A DNA stretch of 64,000 bases from Pseudomonas fluorescens (GTDB lineage: Bacteria > Pseudomonadota > Gammaproteobacteria > Pseudomonadales > Pseudomonadaceae): the NCBI RefSeq assembly GCF_000802965.1, contig NZ_JSAK01000013.1, positions 62,001 to 126,000 of the forward strand, in the 5' to 3' direction. This document shows positions 34,390 through 43,355 of this stretch, one piece after another. How positions within the stretch are numbered: position 1 is the first letter of the stretch; each line of letters begins with the position of its first letter. A program made the translations under genes and the position numbers. The notes beneath the pieces were generated by a model that worked only from the letters and a program-made list of their open reading frames with translations, did no database searches and was not told the origin of the DNA.

Positions 34390-35310
34390 TCAATGACAGC
34401 CTGATGACTGCCAGACGCGCTGCGCACTGTGATGAAGGATGCCGTGGCGGCGGGCGAGGGCCTTGCGATCCTTGCTGTAGCCGCCGCCGATCACGCCGAC
34501 TACCGGTATGTCGCGACCCAGGCAATGACGCATGACGGCTTCATCGCGGGCGGCGACGCCTTCGTCTGTCAGCTTCAGGTAACCGAGGGCGTCGTCCTTA
34601 TGCACATCGACACCGGCGTCGTAGAGCACCAGATCCGGTTGATAGAGCGGCAGCAAATAATTGAGCGCGTCATCCACCACCTTCAGGTAATCGGCATCGC
34701 CCATGCCATTGGGGAGCGGAATGTCCCAATCGCTTTCGGCTTTGCGTGCGGGAAAATTCTTCTCGCAATGCAGGGAAACGGTCACCGCCTCCGGTGTGTT
34801 GTGCAGGATGCGTGCAGTCCCGTCGCCCTGATGCACATCGCAGTCGAAAATCAGCACTCGGTTGACCCGACCGCTTTCCAGCAGGAAATGACTGATCACC
34901 GCCAAGTCATTGAAGATGCAGAACCCGGCCGGGTGGTCGTAGTGGGCGTGATGGGTGCCGCCGGCCAAGTGACAGGCAAGGCCATGCTCCAGCGCCTGCT
35001 CGGCCGCCAGCAACGAGCCACCGACTGCCCGCACCGTACGCCGGGCAAGCGCTTCGCTCCAGGGCAGGCCGAGGCGTCGTTGATCCTCGCGTGACAATTC
35101 GCCGCCCATGTAGCGTTCGATATACGAAGGGTCATGGGCGAGGGCGAGAATCTCTGGCGGGCAAAGCTGTGGGCGCAGCAGGTCGGCGTCGCGGGTCAAG
35201 CCACTGTCCACCAGGTGGTCACGCAGCAGGCGGAACTTGTCCATGGGGAAGCGGTGATCCGCCGGGAACTCGGGGCTGTAGTCTTCGTGATAAATCAGCG
35301 GCAGCGGCAT
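34390..35310 (-). CDS. Histone deacetylase-like amidohydrolase
   Basis: A 306-residue zinc hydrolase of the arginase/deacetylase superfamily (class II HDAC-like, AcuC-like). Visible are YHEDYSPEFPADHRFPMDK at the N-terminus, GGTHHAHYDHPAGFCIFND (catalytic His pair and Asn-Asp), FDCDVHQGDGTA (zinc Asp-x-His) and LYDAGVDVHKDDALG (second zinc Asp). Bacterial members deacetylate polyamines or acetylated proteins. ATG 35310 is chosen; the frame open to 35367 precedes the family's MPLPLIYH-like start. It is divergent from the GNAT acetyltransferase, so an acetylase and a deacetylase share a promoter region. Confidence 0.87.
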   Translation of the reverse strand: MPLPLIYHEDYSPEFPADHRFPMDKFRLLRDHLVDSGLTRDADLLRPQLCPPEILALAHDPSYIERYMGGELSREDQRRLGLPWSEALARRTVRAVGGSLLAAEQALEHGLACHLAGGTHHAHYDHPAGFCIFNDLAVISHFLLESGRVNRVLIFDCDVHQGDGTARILHNTPEAVTVSLHCEKNFPARKAESDWDIPLPNGMGDADYLKVVDDALNYLLPLYQPDLVLYDAGVDVHKDDALGYLKLTDEGVAARDEAVMRHCLGRDIPVVGVIGGGYSKDRKALARRHGILHHSAQRVWQSSGCH

Positions 35311-35384
35311 GATGATTTCATACGGGAATGAGTGAAGGATCCTACCAGCGATGTAGACTTGCGGCACGGAAACGGGGGAACACG

Positions 35385-35954
35385 ATGGAGCCGATACTGG
35401 AACTTGCTAGCGCGCGATTGCTGTTGCGCCAGTGGCGCGATGAGGATTTGCCGGAGTTTGCGGCGATGTGCGCCGATCCACAGGTCATGCGCTATTTTCC
35501 GGCACCCTTGAGCCGACTGGAAAGCGCTTCGCTGATCGGGCGGGTTCGCGGTCATTTTGCCGAGCATGGCTTTGGCCTGTGGGCGCTGGAACGCAAGGAC
35601 ACCGGGCAGTTCATCGGATTTACCGGGCTCGGCGTGGTTGGTTTCGATGCGCCTTTTACCCCTGCCATCGAAATCGGTTGGCGGCTGGCGCGCGAGCATT
35701 GGGGCCTGGGTTACGCCAGCGAAGCGGCCTGGACCGCTCTGCGCTGCGGGTTTGATCGTTTGGCTCTGAATGAAGTCGTGTCCTTCACCGCTGACAGCAA
35801 TTTGCCGTCGCAGAAAGTCATGCAGGCCATCGGCATGCACCATGACCCGGTTGATGATTTCGAACACCCGAAGCTTGCCGTCGGTCATCCCCTGCGCCAT
35901 CACGTGCTGTATCGCATCAATCGCGAACAATGGCTGCAAACCTTGCATGGATAA
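35385..35954 (+). CDS. GNAT family N-acetyltransferase (RimJ/RimL-like)
   Basis: A 189-residue acetyltransferase with the RimJ-like N-terminus LASARLLLRQWRDEDLPEFAAM. The acetyl-CoA-binding region contains WRLAREHWGLGYASEAAWTAL, and ALNEVVSFTADSNLPSQKVMQAIGM completes the fold. Substrate may be a ribosomal protein N-terminus or small molecule. ATG 35385 has GGGGGAACACG upstream; the frame from 35328 overlaps the divergent deacetylase promoter. It is followed by tesB after 106 bases. Confidence 0.88.
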   Translation: MEPILELASARLLLRQWRDEDLPEFAAMCADPQVMRYFPAPLSRLESASLIGRVRGHFAEHGFGLWALERKDTGQFIGFTGLGVVGFDAPFTPAIEIGWRLAREHWGLGYASEAAWTALRCGFDRLALNEVVSFTADSNLPSQKVMQAIGMHHDPVDDFEHPKLAVGHPLRHHVLYRINREQWLQTLHG

Positions 35955-36060
35955 CCTGTCACGGACGTTTACAATGGCCCTCATGATGGCCCGGGCCAGA
36001 AACTGAATCGACCGACGCAGCCAAGACTGCGCGGCATTGCGTTGTGTGAGGAGAGTCTGA

Positions 36061-36930
36061 ATGAGCCAAGTGTTGGAAGATCTGGTAGACCTGCTGACCC
36101 TGGAGCCGATCGAAGAAAACCTCTTCCGTGGTCGCAGTCAGGACCTGGGTTTTCGGCAGTTGTTCGGTGGTCAGGTATTGGGCCAGTCCTTGTCGGCAGC
36201 CAGTCAGACCGTCGAAGAGACGCGCCATGTGCACTCGATGCACGGTTATTTCCTGCGTCCGGGCGATGCCGGGTTGCCGGTGGTGTATCAGGTTGACCGG
36301 GTGCGTGACGGCGGCAGTTTCAGCACGCGCCGCGTGACGGCCATCCAGAAGGGCCACCCGATCTTCACGTGCAGCGCTTCGTTCCAGTACGACGAAGTCG
36401 GCTTCCAGCATCAGAGCGAAATGCCGCAAGTGGTCGGCCCGGAGAATCTGCCGTCGGAGCTGGAATTGACTCAGCAACGCGCGCACCTGATCCCCGAGAA
36501 AATGCGCGAAAAGCTACTGTGCCCGAAGCCGATCGAGTTCCGGCCGATCACTGAAAAAGATCCCTACAACCCACAGCCGTCCGACCCGATCAAGTACGTG
36601 TGGTTTCGCGCCGACGGTGCGTTGGCCGACTCGCCGGCGCTGCACAAATACCTGCTGGCGTACGCGTCGGATTTCGGTCTGCTGACCACCTCGATGCAGC
36701 CTCACGGCAAATCGGTCTGGCATAAGGACATGCAGGTCGCCAGCCTCGATCACTCGTTGTGGTTCCACGCTGATCTGCGCGCCGATGACTGGTTGCTGTA
36801 CGCGATGGACAGTCCTTGGGCCGGTAACTCTCGTGGTTTCTCCCGTGGCAGCGTGTTCAACCGCGCCGGGCAACTGGTGGCGTCGGTGACGCAGGAAGGC
36901 TTGATTCGTCATCGCAAGGATTGGGCATGA
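36061..36930 (+). CDS. tesB: Acyl-CoA thioesterase II
   Basis: A 289-residue double hot-dog thioesterase hydrolysing medium to long acyl-CoA. Family landmarks are NLFRGRSQDLGFRQLFGGQVLGQSL (about 20-45), VHSMHGYFLRPGD and the second-repeat SLDHSLWFHADLRADDWLLY with the active-site Asp region, then SRGSVFNRAGQLVASVTQEGLIR. The ATG is preceded by GAGGAGAGTCTGA. Its stop overlaps the HAD phosphatase start (ATGA), so the two are translationally coupled. Confidence 0.93.
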   Translation: MSQVLEDLVDLLTLEPIEENLFRGRSQDLGFRQLFGGQVLGQSLSAASQTVEETRHVHSMHGYFLRPGDAGLPVVYQVDRVRDGGSFSTRRVTAIQKGHPIFTCSASFQYDEVGFQHQSEMPQVVGPENLPSELELTQQRAHLIPEKMREKLLCPKPIEFRPITEKDPYNPQPSDPIKYVWFRADGALADSPALHKYLLAYASDFGLLTTSMQPHGKSVWHKDMQVASLDHSLWFHADLRADDWLLYAMDSPWAGNSRGFSRGSVFNRAGQLVASVTQEGLIRHRKDWA

Positions 36931-37520
36931 GTCTGGCCGACGTGCGCCACTGGGTGTTCGACATGGACGGCACCCTGACGGTGGCCGTGCATGATTTCGC
37001 CGCGATTCGCGTGGCGTTGGCGATCCCCGCCGAAGACGACATCCTGACTCACCTCGCTGCGCTGCCGCCCGATGAAGCGGCGGCCAAGCATGCCTGGTTG
37101 CTGGAGCATGAACGGGATTTGGCGCTTGGTTCGAAACCGGCACCGGGCGCCGTGGAATTGGTGCGTGACCTGGCCGGGCGCGGTTATCGCCTGGGGATTC
37201 TCACGCGCAATGCCCGCGAGCTGGCGCATGTCACGCTGGAGGCGATTGGCCTGGCCGATTGCTTCGCGGTTGACGATGTATTGGGTCGCGACGAAGCACC
37301 GCCAAAACCGCATCCCGGTGGTTTGCTGAAACTGGCACAAGCCTGGAACGTGCCGGCGAGCGAACTGGTGATGGTCGGTGATTACCGCTTTGATCTGGAT
37401 TGCGGGCGAGCGGCGGGGGCGCGGACGGTGTTGGTGAATTTGCCGGATAACCCGTGGCCGGAATTGACCGATTGGCATGCGGCGGATTGTGTCGAGTTGC
37501 GGCAGATGTTGTCGGCTTGA
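36927..37520 (+). CDS. HAD-IA family phosphatase
   Basis: A 197-residue hydrolase. HAD motif I is VFDMDGTLT (nucleophile Asp near 12), motif II ILTRNAREL, motif III Lys in PPKPHPGGLL, and motif IV MVGDYRFDLDCGRAAGA. The alpha-helical cap between motifs I and II is short, as in Gph-like phosphatases of small phosphorylated metabolites. It begins within the tesB stop codon. Substrate is unknown. Confidence 0.88.
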   Translation: MSLADVRHWVFDMDGTLTVAVHDFAAIRVALAIPAEDDILTHLAALPPDEAAAKHAWLLEHERDLALGSKPAPGAVELVRDLAGRGYRLGILTRNARELAHVTLEAIGLADCFAVDDVLGRDEAPPKPHPGGLLKLAQAWNVPASELVMVGDYRFDLDCGRAAGARTVLVNLPDNPWPELTDWHAADCVELRQMLSA

Positions 37521-37533
37521 TTTTTTAAAGTCA

Positions 37534-37610
37534 AAAGATCGCAGCCTTCGGCAGCTCCTACATGGGAATCGCGTACCCCTGTAGGCGCTGCCGAAGGCTG
37601 CGATCTTTTT
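37534..37610. repeat. Inverted repeat, AAAAGATCGCAGCCTTCGGCAG class
   Basis: AAAAGATCGCAGCCTTCGGC at 37534 faces GCCGAAGGCTGCGATCTTTT ending at 37610. It lies between convergent genes and has T-runs on both strands, so it can terminate both. Confidence 0.85.
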
Positions 37611-37614
37611 GCGG

Positions 37615-38571
37615 TTACTGAAACAACGCCTTCTGTCCCTCCGGCGATGTAAACATCCCATCCCCGTTATGCCCGACACCGGGCACCTCGATCAGTTGCT
37701 GATTCAGCCCCTGCGGTTGCAGGCGCTTCAGATAATCGAAGTAAAAACGCCCACGGGCCAATCGATTCGGGCCCTGAGCCTTGGCTTCGCAACTTTTATC
37801 CAGCGCCGGATGGTTCGGGTCGTTGTCCTGCTGCCCCAACAGATAAACGATGTCGCGCTTGAGGTATTTTTCCTGCAATTGCGCGGGCGTTTGTCCTTCA
37901 GCGTAGGCAGGCAAGTCTGTCAGCCCGTACTTCCAGCGATTGAACTGCGGACATCCGGCGTGGTTGAAGGCCACCGGCCGGCGCTCATCGAAATAGGCGT
38001 ATGAAGACGGATTGGCGATCACGTAGCGCACCTTCACTCCAGCGGCTTCGAGGGCCGACAGATCGCGGCCGAGCATGGCGTAGCGCTGCACCACCTGAGC
38101 GCCGCCGGAGTGCCCGGCGATGACGATTTGCTTCACGTCCGAGAACTGCTGGCGATCACTCAGTCGGGCGATGATTTCGTCCAGCGCCTCATAAGAACTC
38201 ATACGAAACGGCGCGGTAGATTCGCCCCCGGCCATCCACTCATTGCCCTGCCAGCGCAAAACCGTGTCAGACACGGGATGCAGCGCGACGTCGGTTTCAT
38301 TGAGAAATTGCGGAGCGATCACCAGGGTCGTCGCACTTTGTCCGGCCAGTTCGGCCGCGTGTTCGCCCGTTTTCAGGTAGGTTTGTGCATTGCGCGGGCG
38401 ACCGTGGACGATGATCAGCACGCGTTCGATTTTCGCCGGGGCGGGACTGATGCCCACCGCCATTTCACCTGATTTCAACAACAGGCGACCGGGGCTTAGT
38501 TCCTTGACCCCCAACTCGGCAGCCTGAGTACTTGCGCAAGTGACCAGCAGCGCCAACAACCATTTTTTCAT
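37615..38571 (-). CDS. Secreted alpha/beta hydrolase
   Basis: A 318-residue protein with a signal peptide (MKKWLLALLVTCASTQA). The fold shows VLIIVHGRPRNAQTYL, the nucleophile elbow IVIAGHSGGAQVV (Ser near 160), a likely acid in LLGQQDNDPNH, and the catalytic His in VPGVGHNGDGMF near the C-terminus. It is probably a periplasmic esterase or lipase-like enzyme. Its start abuts the stop of the zinc metallopeptidase gene (38572), so the two form an operon. Confidence 0.86.
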   Translation of the reverse strand: MKKWLLALLVTCASTQAAELGVKELSPGRLLLKSGEMAVGISPAPAKIERVLIIVHGRPRNAQTYLKTGEHAAELAGQSATTLVIAPQFLNETDVALHPVSDTVLRWQGNEWMAGGESTAPFRMSSYEALDEIIARLSDRQQFSDVKQIVIAGHSGGAQVVQRYAMLGRDLSALEAAGVKVRYVIANPSSYAYFDERRPVAFNHAGCPQFNRWKYGLTDLPAYAEGQTPAQLQEKYLKRDIVYLLGQQDNDPNHPALDKSCEAKAQGPNRLARGRFYFDYLKRLQPQGLNQQLIEVPGVGHNGDGMFTSPEGQKALFQ

Positions 38572-39465
38572 CTACAGATTTTTCGCCGAAAAGGTATCGC
38601 ACTGGCCAACCTGGCCTTGGGCGAAACCGGTTTTGAACCAGCGCACCCGTTGCGCTGACGTACCATGGGTAAACGAGTCCGGCACCACGCGGCCCTGACC
38701 CTGTTGCTGCAAACGATCGTCGCCAATGGCATTGGCGGCGTTCAGCGCTTCTTCGATGTCGCCCGGTTCCAGCCAGTTCAACCGCTGCTGGGCATTGTTG
38801 GCCCAGACCCCGGCCAGGCAATCGGCCTGCAATTCCTGACGCACCAGCAAACCGCCATCGCCTTCCATCTGCCGGCCTTGCTGGCGGGCTGTCTGAATTT
38901 TCGCGGAAACGCCGAGCAACGTCTGAACGTGGTGTCCGACTTCGTGAGCGATCACGTAGGCCTGGGCGAAGTCGCCGGCGGCGGCAAAGCGTTGTGACAT
39001 CTCCTGAAAGAAACTCGTGTCCAGATAGACCTTCTGGTCTGCCGGGCAATAGAACGGGCCGGTCGCCGACGTCGCCAGGCCGCAAGCCGAGTTCACGCGG
39101 TTGCTGAACAACACCAGGGTCGGATCTTTGTATTGCTTGCCGGCCTGCTGGAAAATCTGCCGCCAGGTGTCTTCGGTGTCGCCGAGGATCGAGCGCACGA
39201 ACTCGGCGCCCTCATCATTGGCCGGTGGCGCCTTGCGGGTCTGGTTAGTGGCAGGCGCCGATTGCTCGCTCATCTGGCCCGTCAACTGACCGAGGATTTG
39301 CATCGGGTCCTGGCCGGTGATCCAGCCGATCCCGACAATCAGGATGATCGCGGTCAGGCTCAGGCCCTTGCCGCCACCAAAGCGCATCCCGCCGCCACCG
39401 CCGCCGACATCATCGCCACGGGCATCGACCACGTTGTCGCTGCGTCGGCCTTTTTTCCATAGCAT
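38572..39465 (-). CDS. Neutral zinc metallopeptidase, YpfJ/KPN_02809 family
   Basis: A 297-residue membrane-anchored protein. It has a Gly-rich cytoplasmic N-terminus (GGGGGGMRFGGGKG), one membrane helix (about 33-49, LTAIILIVGIGWITGQ) and a long extracytoplasmic domain with the zinc-binding HEVGHHVQ (about 175-182). CPADQKVYLDTSFFQE and the C-terminal GTSAQRVRWFKTGF segment are shared with the family. Function is unknown. It is followed immediately by the alpha/beta hydrolase gene. Confidence 0.9.
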   Translation of the reverse strand: MLWKKGRRSDNVVDARGDDVGGGGGGMRFGGGKGLSLTAIILIVGIGWITGQDPMQILGQLTGQMSEQSAPATNQTRKAPPANDEGAEFVRSILGDTEDTWRQIFQQAGKQYKDPTLVLFSNRVNSACGLATSATGPFYCPADQKVYLDTSFFQEMSQRFAAAGDFAQAYVIAHEVGHHVQTLLGVSAKIQTARQQGRQMEGDGGLLVRQELQADCLAGVWANNAQQRLNWLEPGDIEEALNAANAIGDDRLQQQGQGRVVPDSFTHGTSAQRVRWFKTGFAQGQVGQCDTFSAKNL

Positions 39466-39499
39466 GTGGGAATCCTCAGGTTGTCCGTGCGATGAGTGT

Positions 39500-39650
39500 T
39501 GCTGCTGAGTGGGAGCGGCGCCAGTCCGGTCGTCCGGCTTTTCCTGCGCACGCGGCTATTCTCGGCAACCCCAAGGAGGGCTACCGAGAACATTCAGGCT
39601 TGTATTGAACACGGATCCCCCATCGAATTCCGTCGGACGATGGGTTTTTA
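39500..39650 (+). ncRNA. Candidate small RNA with terminator
   Basis: Between two minus-strand genes the plus strand carries a hairpin TTCTCGG (39559-39565) with CCGAGAA (39584-39590), whose loop includes AAGGAGGG. A Rho-independent terminator follows: CCCATCG (39619-39625) with CGATGGG (39638-39644), then TTTTT. No plus-strand protein gene precedes it. The 5' end is a guess, and the GGA-bearing loop is the kind of site RsmA-type proteins bind. Confidence 0.4.
39619..39649 (+). terminator. Rho-independent terminator on the plus strand
   Basis: CCCATCG pairs with CGATGGG around a 12-base loop and is followed by TTTTT. It lies just beyond the 3' end of the minus-strand aldo/keto reductase gene, but the T-run is only on the plus strand. 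Confidence 0.6.
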
Positions 39651-39659
39651 TGTGGGGTC

Positions 39660-40493
39660 TTACTTGTCGAACGCATCCCACACCGGCGCAAAGTCCGGGC
39701 TGACCTGACGCTCGCGCTTTGACAACCCGGCGATCAACGCACGGTCGTCTTCGTCCAGTTGCACTTGCAGCGCCGCCAGGTTGGCCAGTTGATTGGCCTC
39801 ACTGCTGGCCTTGGGAATGGCGGCCACGTTCGGTTGATCCAGCAGCCATTTAAGCGCGACCTGAGTCGGCAAAACGCCGTGTATGGTGGCGATCTGCTGG
39901 ATCACCGGGATGTCCGAAACCTTGTTGCGTGCCAGCGGCGTGTAGGCCGTCAGCGCCAGATCGTGTTGATGGGCGTAATCGAGCAAGGCGTTTTGTCCGA
40001 GCAGCACGTGGTATTCGACCTGAATGGCTGACAGCGGCGCGCCCAGTTCCTCGACGACTTTGCGCAGCAGCGGCAGTGGGAAATTCGCCACGCCAATGTT
40101 GCGCGCCAGTCCTTGCTCCTTGAACGAGACCAGGGTTTCGATGGTTTTCGGCAGGTCCCAATCGGTGGTCGGCCAATGGATCATGAACAGATCGACGTAA
40201 TCGCTGCGCAACGCCTTGAGGCTGCGCTCCATGGAATGGCGCATGGCGTCGGGGTGCAACTGGTCCCACCAGACCTTGGTGGTGACGTGAATTTGCTCTC
40301 GCGGCGTAGGACTGCTCACCAGCGCCTGACCGACAGCGTCTTCGTTGTTGTAGGCCGCCGCCGTATCGATGTGCCGATAACCCAGCGCCAGGGCCTGTTC
40401 CACGGCCCGAGTGCATTCCTCACCCAGCATCGGCCAGGTGCCGAGGCCCAGCTTGGGCATGTTCAAACCCTGTGCATTAACGATGTGCTGCAT
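39660..40493 (-). CDS. Aldo/keto reductase
   Basis: A 277-residue NADPH-dependent reductase of the DkgB/2,5-diketogluconate reductase type. Landmarks are KLGLGTWPMLGEECTRAVEQALALGYRHIDTAAAYNN (catalytic Asp and Tyr at about 40-45), VTTKVW (catalytic Lys), VDLFMIHWP (catalytic His), GVANFPLP and PNVAAIPKASS for NADPH. The C-terminus is complete. ATG 40493 lies inside the end of the upstream flavoprotein gene (17-base overlap), so the two are one operon. It probably reduces an aldehyde or keto-sugar. Confidence 0.9.
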   Translation of the reverse strand: MQHIVNAQGLNMPKLGLGTWPMLGEECTRAVEQALALGYRHIDTAAAYNNEDAVGQALVSSPTPREQIHVTTKVWWDQLHPDAMRHSMERSLKALRSDYVDLFMIHWPTTDWDLPKTIETLVSFKEQGLARNIGVANFPLPLLRKVVEELGAPLSAIQVEYHVLLGQNALLDYAHQHDLALTAYTPLARNKVSDIPVIQQIATIHGVLPTQVALKWLLDQPNVAAIPKASSEANQLANLAALQVQLDEDDRALIAGLSKRERQVSPDFAPVWDAFDK

Positions 40494-42225
40494 GGTCGAT
40501 CTCCTTTTCATAAGCGGTGATGCCTGCGATATGGCGCGCGGCGATGTAGCCGAAGGTAAGCGCCGGGCCAATGTTGATGCCGCCAGCGGGGTAGTGCCCG
40601 CCCATGATGCTGGCCATGTCGCCGCCCGCCGCATACAGCCCGGCGATGGCCTGACCTGTGTCGTCGAGGACTTGGGCGTGGGCATTGACCTTGAGCCCGG
40701 CGAAGGTGCCGAAGCAGCCGGGCTGGACCTTCACGGCATAAAACGGACCGTGCTCGATCGGCGCGACGCAGGGGTTGGGTTGCTGCAACGCGTCCCCTTG
40801 TTTGCGGTTGTAGGGCGTTGAGCCGCGACCGAACTGCGGATCTTCACCGTTGCTTGCGTGGCGGTTGTAGTTCGTCACGGTGGTGCGCAAGCCGATGGGG
40901 TCGATACCGCAGGCCGAGGCCAATTCCTCAAGGGTCTTGCCGGTTTTCAGATAGCCGCTGCGGACAAAGGACGACACCGGTAGCGGAAACGGCCGAGAGA
41001 TGCCCAGGCCATAACGACGCTGAAACCCATGGCTGCAAATCAGCCACGAGGCGACTTCTTCGCCCGGCGGGGCGGCGGCGACCATGGCCGTGACGTAGTC
41101 GTAGTAGCCGTTGGCTTCGTTGACGAAGCGCTGGCCGTTGCTCAGTACGCCGATGATGCCTGGCTTGCCGCGTTCGATGATGTGCGGGAAATGGCCCGTG
41201 CTGCCATCACCGTGTGGCACCTGCGAAACCGGTGCCCAGGCGACCGGTGACGCCATGTCGGTGTTCACTTTGGCGCCTGCGCTTTCGCCCAGGCGCAACC
41301 CGTCGCCGGACACCGCCAGCGGCGGCAAGGCCAGGTGTTCATGCCCGGTGGGCGTGCGCGGGAACAGGGCTTTTCGTCGCTCGATGTCATTGGCGAAACC
41401 GCCAGCCGCGAGCACCACGGCTTTGCGGGCCTTGATGCGCACCGGACCTTTGGCGGTGCTGACTATCGCGCCGCGCACCTGATTGTTCTCGCGCAGTAAT
41501 TCGGTGACCGGCGCCGATTCCCAAAGCAAGACGCCGAGGTCTTCGGCGGATTTCGCCAGGCGTGCCACCAGCGCCACGCCGTTGACCAATTGCATCGCCC
41601 GGCCATGGACGGCGAGGTCGAGCAGGTGCCGGGTAAAACGCCGGGTGACGTGCCAGGCCGCCGACACTGAGCGAGTCAGGTTGAGAAACGCCGTGAGGTC
41701 GGCGCCCGCCATAATCGGCATGCCCATGAAGGACGTTTCCCGCATGGTTTTGCGAAGACGCTTAAGCAGTTTGCCGACTTTTCGCCCGTCGTAAGGCGCG
41801 GCGATCACCGACCGTCCGCCAGTGCCGGCACCGGGCGTGTCGCCATGAATGTCGGCAATGGCGTTGCCGTCGGCGAATTGCAGCGACGTGTACTTCTCGA
41901 AGAACGCGACCATATGCGGGCCGGCCTCGAGGAATGCGTCGATCATCGCCGGTTCATAGCGCTCGCCCAATTCGTGTTTCAGGTAAGTACGCGGTAGCTC
42001 CACGTCTTCGACGATGCCGGCGCGGCGGGCCAAGGGGTTGCACGGTACCCATGCCCAGCCACCGGACCAGGCTGTTGCACCACCAAACACCGGGTCCTTT
42101 TCTACAACAATGACTTTCAAGCCATGCCACGCCGCGGTAACCGCGGCGGACAGCCCGGCCGCACCGGAACCGACGATCAGCACATCGCAGTCGACGTCGG
42201 GAAGAAAGTGCGGTTCATCAGGCAT
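40477..42225 (-). CDS. KstD/fumarate-reductase-type FAD-dependent oxidoreductase
   Basis: A 582-residue flavoprotein. The FAD motif VLIVGSGAAGLSAAVTAAWHGL is followed by EKDPVFGGATAWSGGWAWVP, as in 3-ketosteroid delta-1-dehydrogenases and fumarate reductase relatives. VVLAAGGFAND, the long insert and the C-terminal GLYAAGGDMASIMGGHYPAGGINIGPALTFG complete the fold. It is unlikely to act on steroids, since no steroid genes are near. It probably oxidises a cyclic or branched keto-compound. A perfect IclR-type palindrome lies 27-45 bases before its start (42252-42270). Confidence 0.87.
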   Translation of the reverse strand: MPDEPHFLPDVDCDVLIVGSGAAGLSAAVTAAWHGLKVIVVEKDPVFGGATAWSGGWAWVPCNPLARRAGIVEDVELPRTYLKHELGERYEPAMIDAFLEAGPHMVAFFEKYTSLQFADGNAIADIHGDTPGAGTGGRSVIAAPYDGRKVGKLLKRLRKTMRETSFMGMPIMAGADLTAFLNLTRSVSAAWHVTRRFTRHLLDLAVHGRAMQLVNGVALVARLAKSAEDLGVLLWESAPVTELLRENNQVRGAIVSTAKGPVRIKARKAVVLAAGGFANDIERRKALFPRTPTGHEHLALPPLAVSGDGLRLGESAGAKVNTDMASPVAWAPVSQVPHGDGSTGHFPHIIERGKPGIIGVLSNGQRFVNEANGYYDYVTAMVAAAPPGEEVASWLICSHGFQRRYGLGISRPFPLPVSSFVRSGYLKTGKTLEELASACGIDPIGLRTTVTNYNRHASNGEDPQFGRGSTPYNRKQGDALQQPNPCVAPIEHGPFYAVKVQPGCFGTFAGLKVNAHAQVLDDTGQAIAGLYAAGGDMASIMGGHYPAGGINIGPALTFGYIAARHIAGITAYEKEIDHAAHR

Positions 42226-42251
42226 TTGTGTGTGCTCCAGCGGTTTATTGT

Positions 42252-42270
42252 TTTGGAATCATGTTCCAAA
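42252..42270. promoter_or_regulatory. Candidate IclR operator, TTTGGAA-N5-TTCCAAA
   Basis: A perfect inverted repeat (arms 42252-42258 and 42264-42270, five-base spacer) between the flavoprotein and IclR genes. The core TGGAA-N5-TTCCA is the pattern known for IclR family operators. Related sites precede the Gfo/Idh gene. Confidence 0.6.
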
Positions 42271-42401
42271 AAATATAAGAGTCCGTCTGTAACGGGCAAG
42301 CTTAAGCGGGATAAAATGGGCGGTTATCGGACATTCAGTTCCACATTTCGCATTTGGCCGCTTGTCTTCTAGAATCGAGAAAATTTTGCGTGGAAATACC
42401 C

Positions 42402-43178
42402 ATGGCCGGCAGTCAGATCGAACGTGTTTTCAGTGTGCTCGAAAGCCTCACCAGCGACCCGCGTGGCCTGCCGATGCAGGCTTTGGCGGAGCAACTGGAC
42501 ATCCCCAAAAGTGCGACCCATCGCCTGCTCGCCGAGCTGATCCGGCTGGGTTATGTGCGGCAGAATCCAGAGAACCTGCGCTACCACTTGTCGACCAAGC
42601 TGGTGGCGATGGGGTTCCGTTATCTGTCGAGCAGCGGCGCCGATATCGTGCAGCCGGTGCTTGATCGCCTGGCTCAGGAGACCGGCGAATTGGTGCGCCT
42701 CGGGGTAATCGAAGGCGAGCGGCAGACCTGGATCGCCAAGTCCCAAGGTGCCCGATCCGGCCTGCGTTACGACCCGGACATGGGCCGTGACGCGCCGTTG
42801 TTTTACACCGCTTCGGGCCATGCGTGGCTGGCGTGCATGAGTGACGCCGAGGCCTTGTCGCTGGTCGAACGTCAGGCGGAAGACCGGCCGCTGGAGCTGG
42901 GGCCAAATGCGCCGCGCTCCAACATTGAACTGCTTGAGCGTCTGCGCCTGGCCCGGGAACAGGGCTACGCCTGTGTCGAAGAAAGTTCGGCGGTCGGCAC
43001 TTCGGCGATTGCTGCGGTGGTGCGTCATCCGGGCGATGGGCGGGTGATTGGTGTACTGAGCATCGCGGGACCGAGCGCACGGATGCCGGGGGCGCGGCTG
43101 CATGAATTGGCGCCGTTGTTGTTGGCGTTTACTGACGAGTTGTCGGCGGCGAGTCTGGCTTCGGAGCTATTCAGTTGA
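42402..43178 (+). CDS. IclR family transcriptional regulator
   Basis: A 258-residue regulator: winged helix at about 8-65 (IERVFSVLESLTSDPRGLPMQALAEQL, then PKSATHRLLAELIRLGYV) and the IclR effector domain with RDAPLFYTASGHAWLA and GYACVEESSAVGTSAIAAVV. ATG 42402 gives the family's normal N-terminus; the frame open from 42354 adds an unlike stretch. It is divergent from the flavoprotein operon and precedes the Gfo/Idh dehydrogenase pair. Palindromes in both flanking regions suggest it regulates itself and both sides. Confidence 0.9.
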   Translation: MAGSQIERVFSVLESLTSDPRGLPMQALAEQLDIPKSATHRLLAELIRLGYVRQNPENLRYHLSTKLVAMGFRYLSSSGADIVQPVLDRLAQETGELVRLGVIEGERQTWIAKSQGARSGLRYDPDMGRDAPLFYTASGHAWLACMSDAEALSLVERQAEDRPLELGPNAPRSNIELLERLRLAREQGYACVEESSAVGTSAIAAVVRHPGDGRVIGVLSIAGPSARMPGARLHELAPLLLAFTDELSAASLASELFS

Positions 43179-43194
43179 GGCCTGCGTAAGTCCC

Positions 43195-43286
43195 CTGTAG
43201 GAGTGAGCCTGTTCGCGATAGCGATGTGTCAGTCAATGACTATGTTGAATTCAAATTCCTCATCGCGAGCAGGCTCGCTCCTACAG
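43195..43286. repeat. Inverted REP pair, GTAGGAGTGAGCCTG class
   Basis: CTGTAGGAGTGAGCCTGTTCGC at 43195 faces GCGAGCAGGCTCGCTCCTACAG ending at 43286. It separates the IclR gene from the operators and promoter of the next gene. Confidence 0.8.
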
Positions 43287-43355
43287 TTTCAATCGCGCAG
43301 GTCCGAGAAGCTGTGCGCTATTCGAACACTTTCAATTCGCGCCTGTGTAAGAATC

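Noticed and set aside
40477-42225. Steroid degradation role for the KstD-like flavoprotein
   Set aside because: No other steroid genes are near, and neighbours are sugar/cyclitol-type enzymes. Family membership alone does not fix the substrate.
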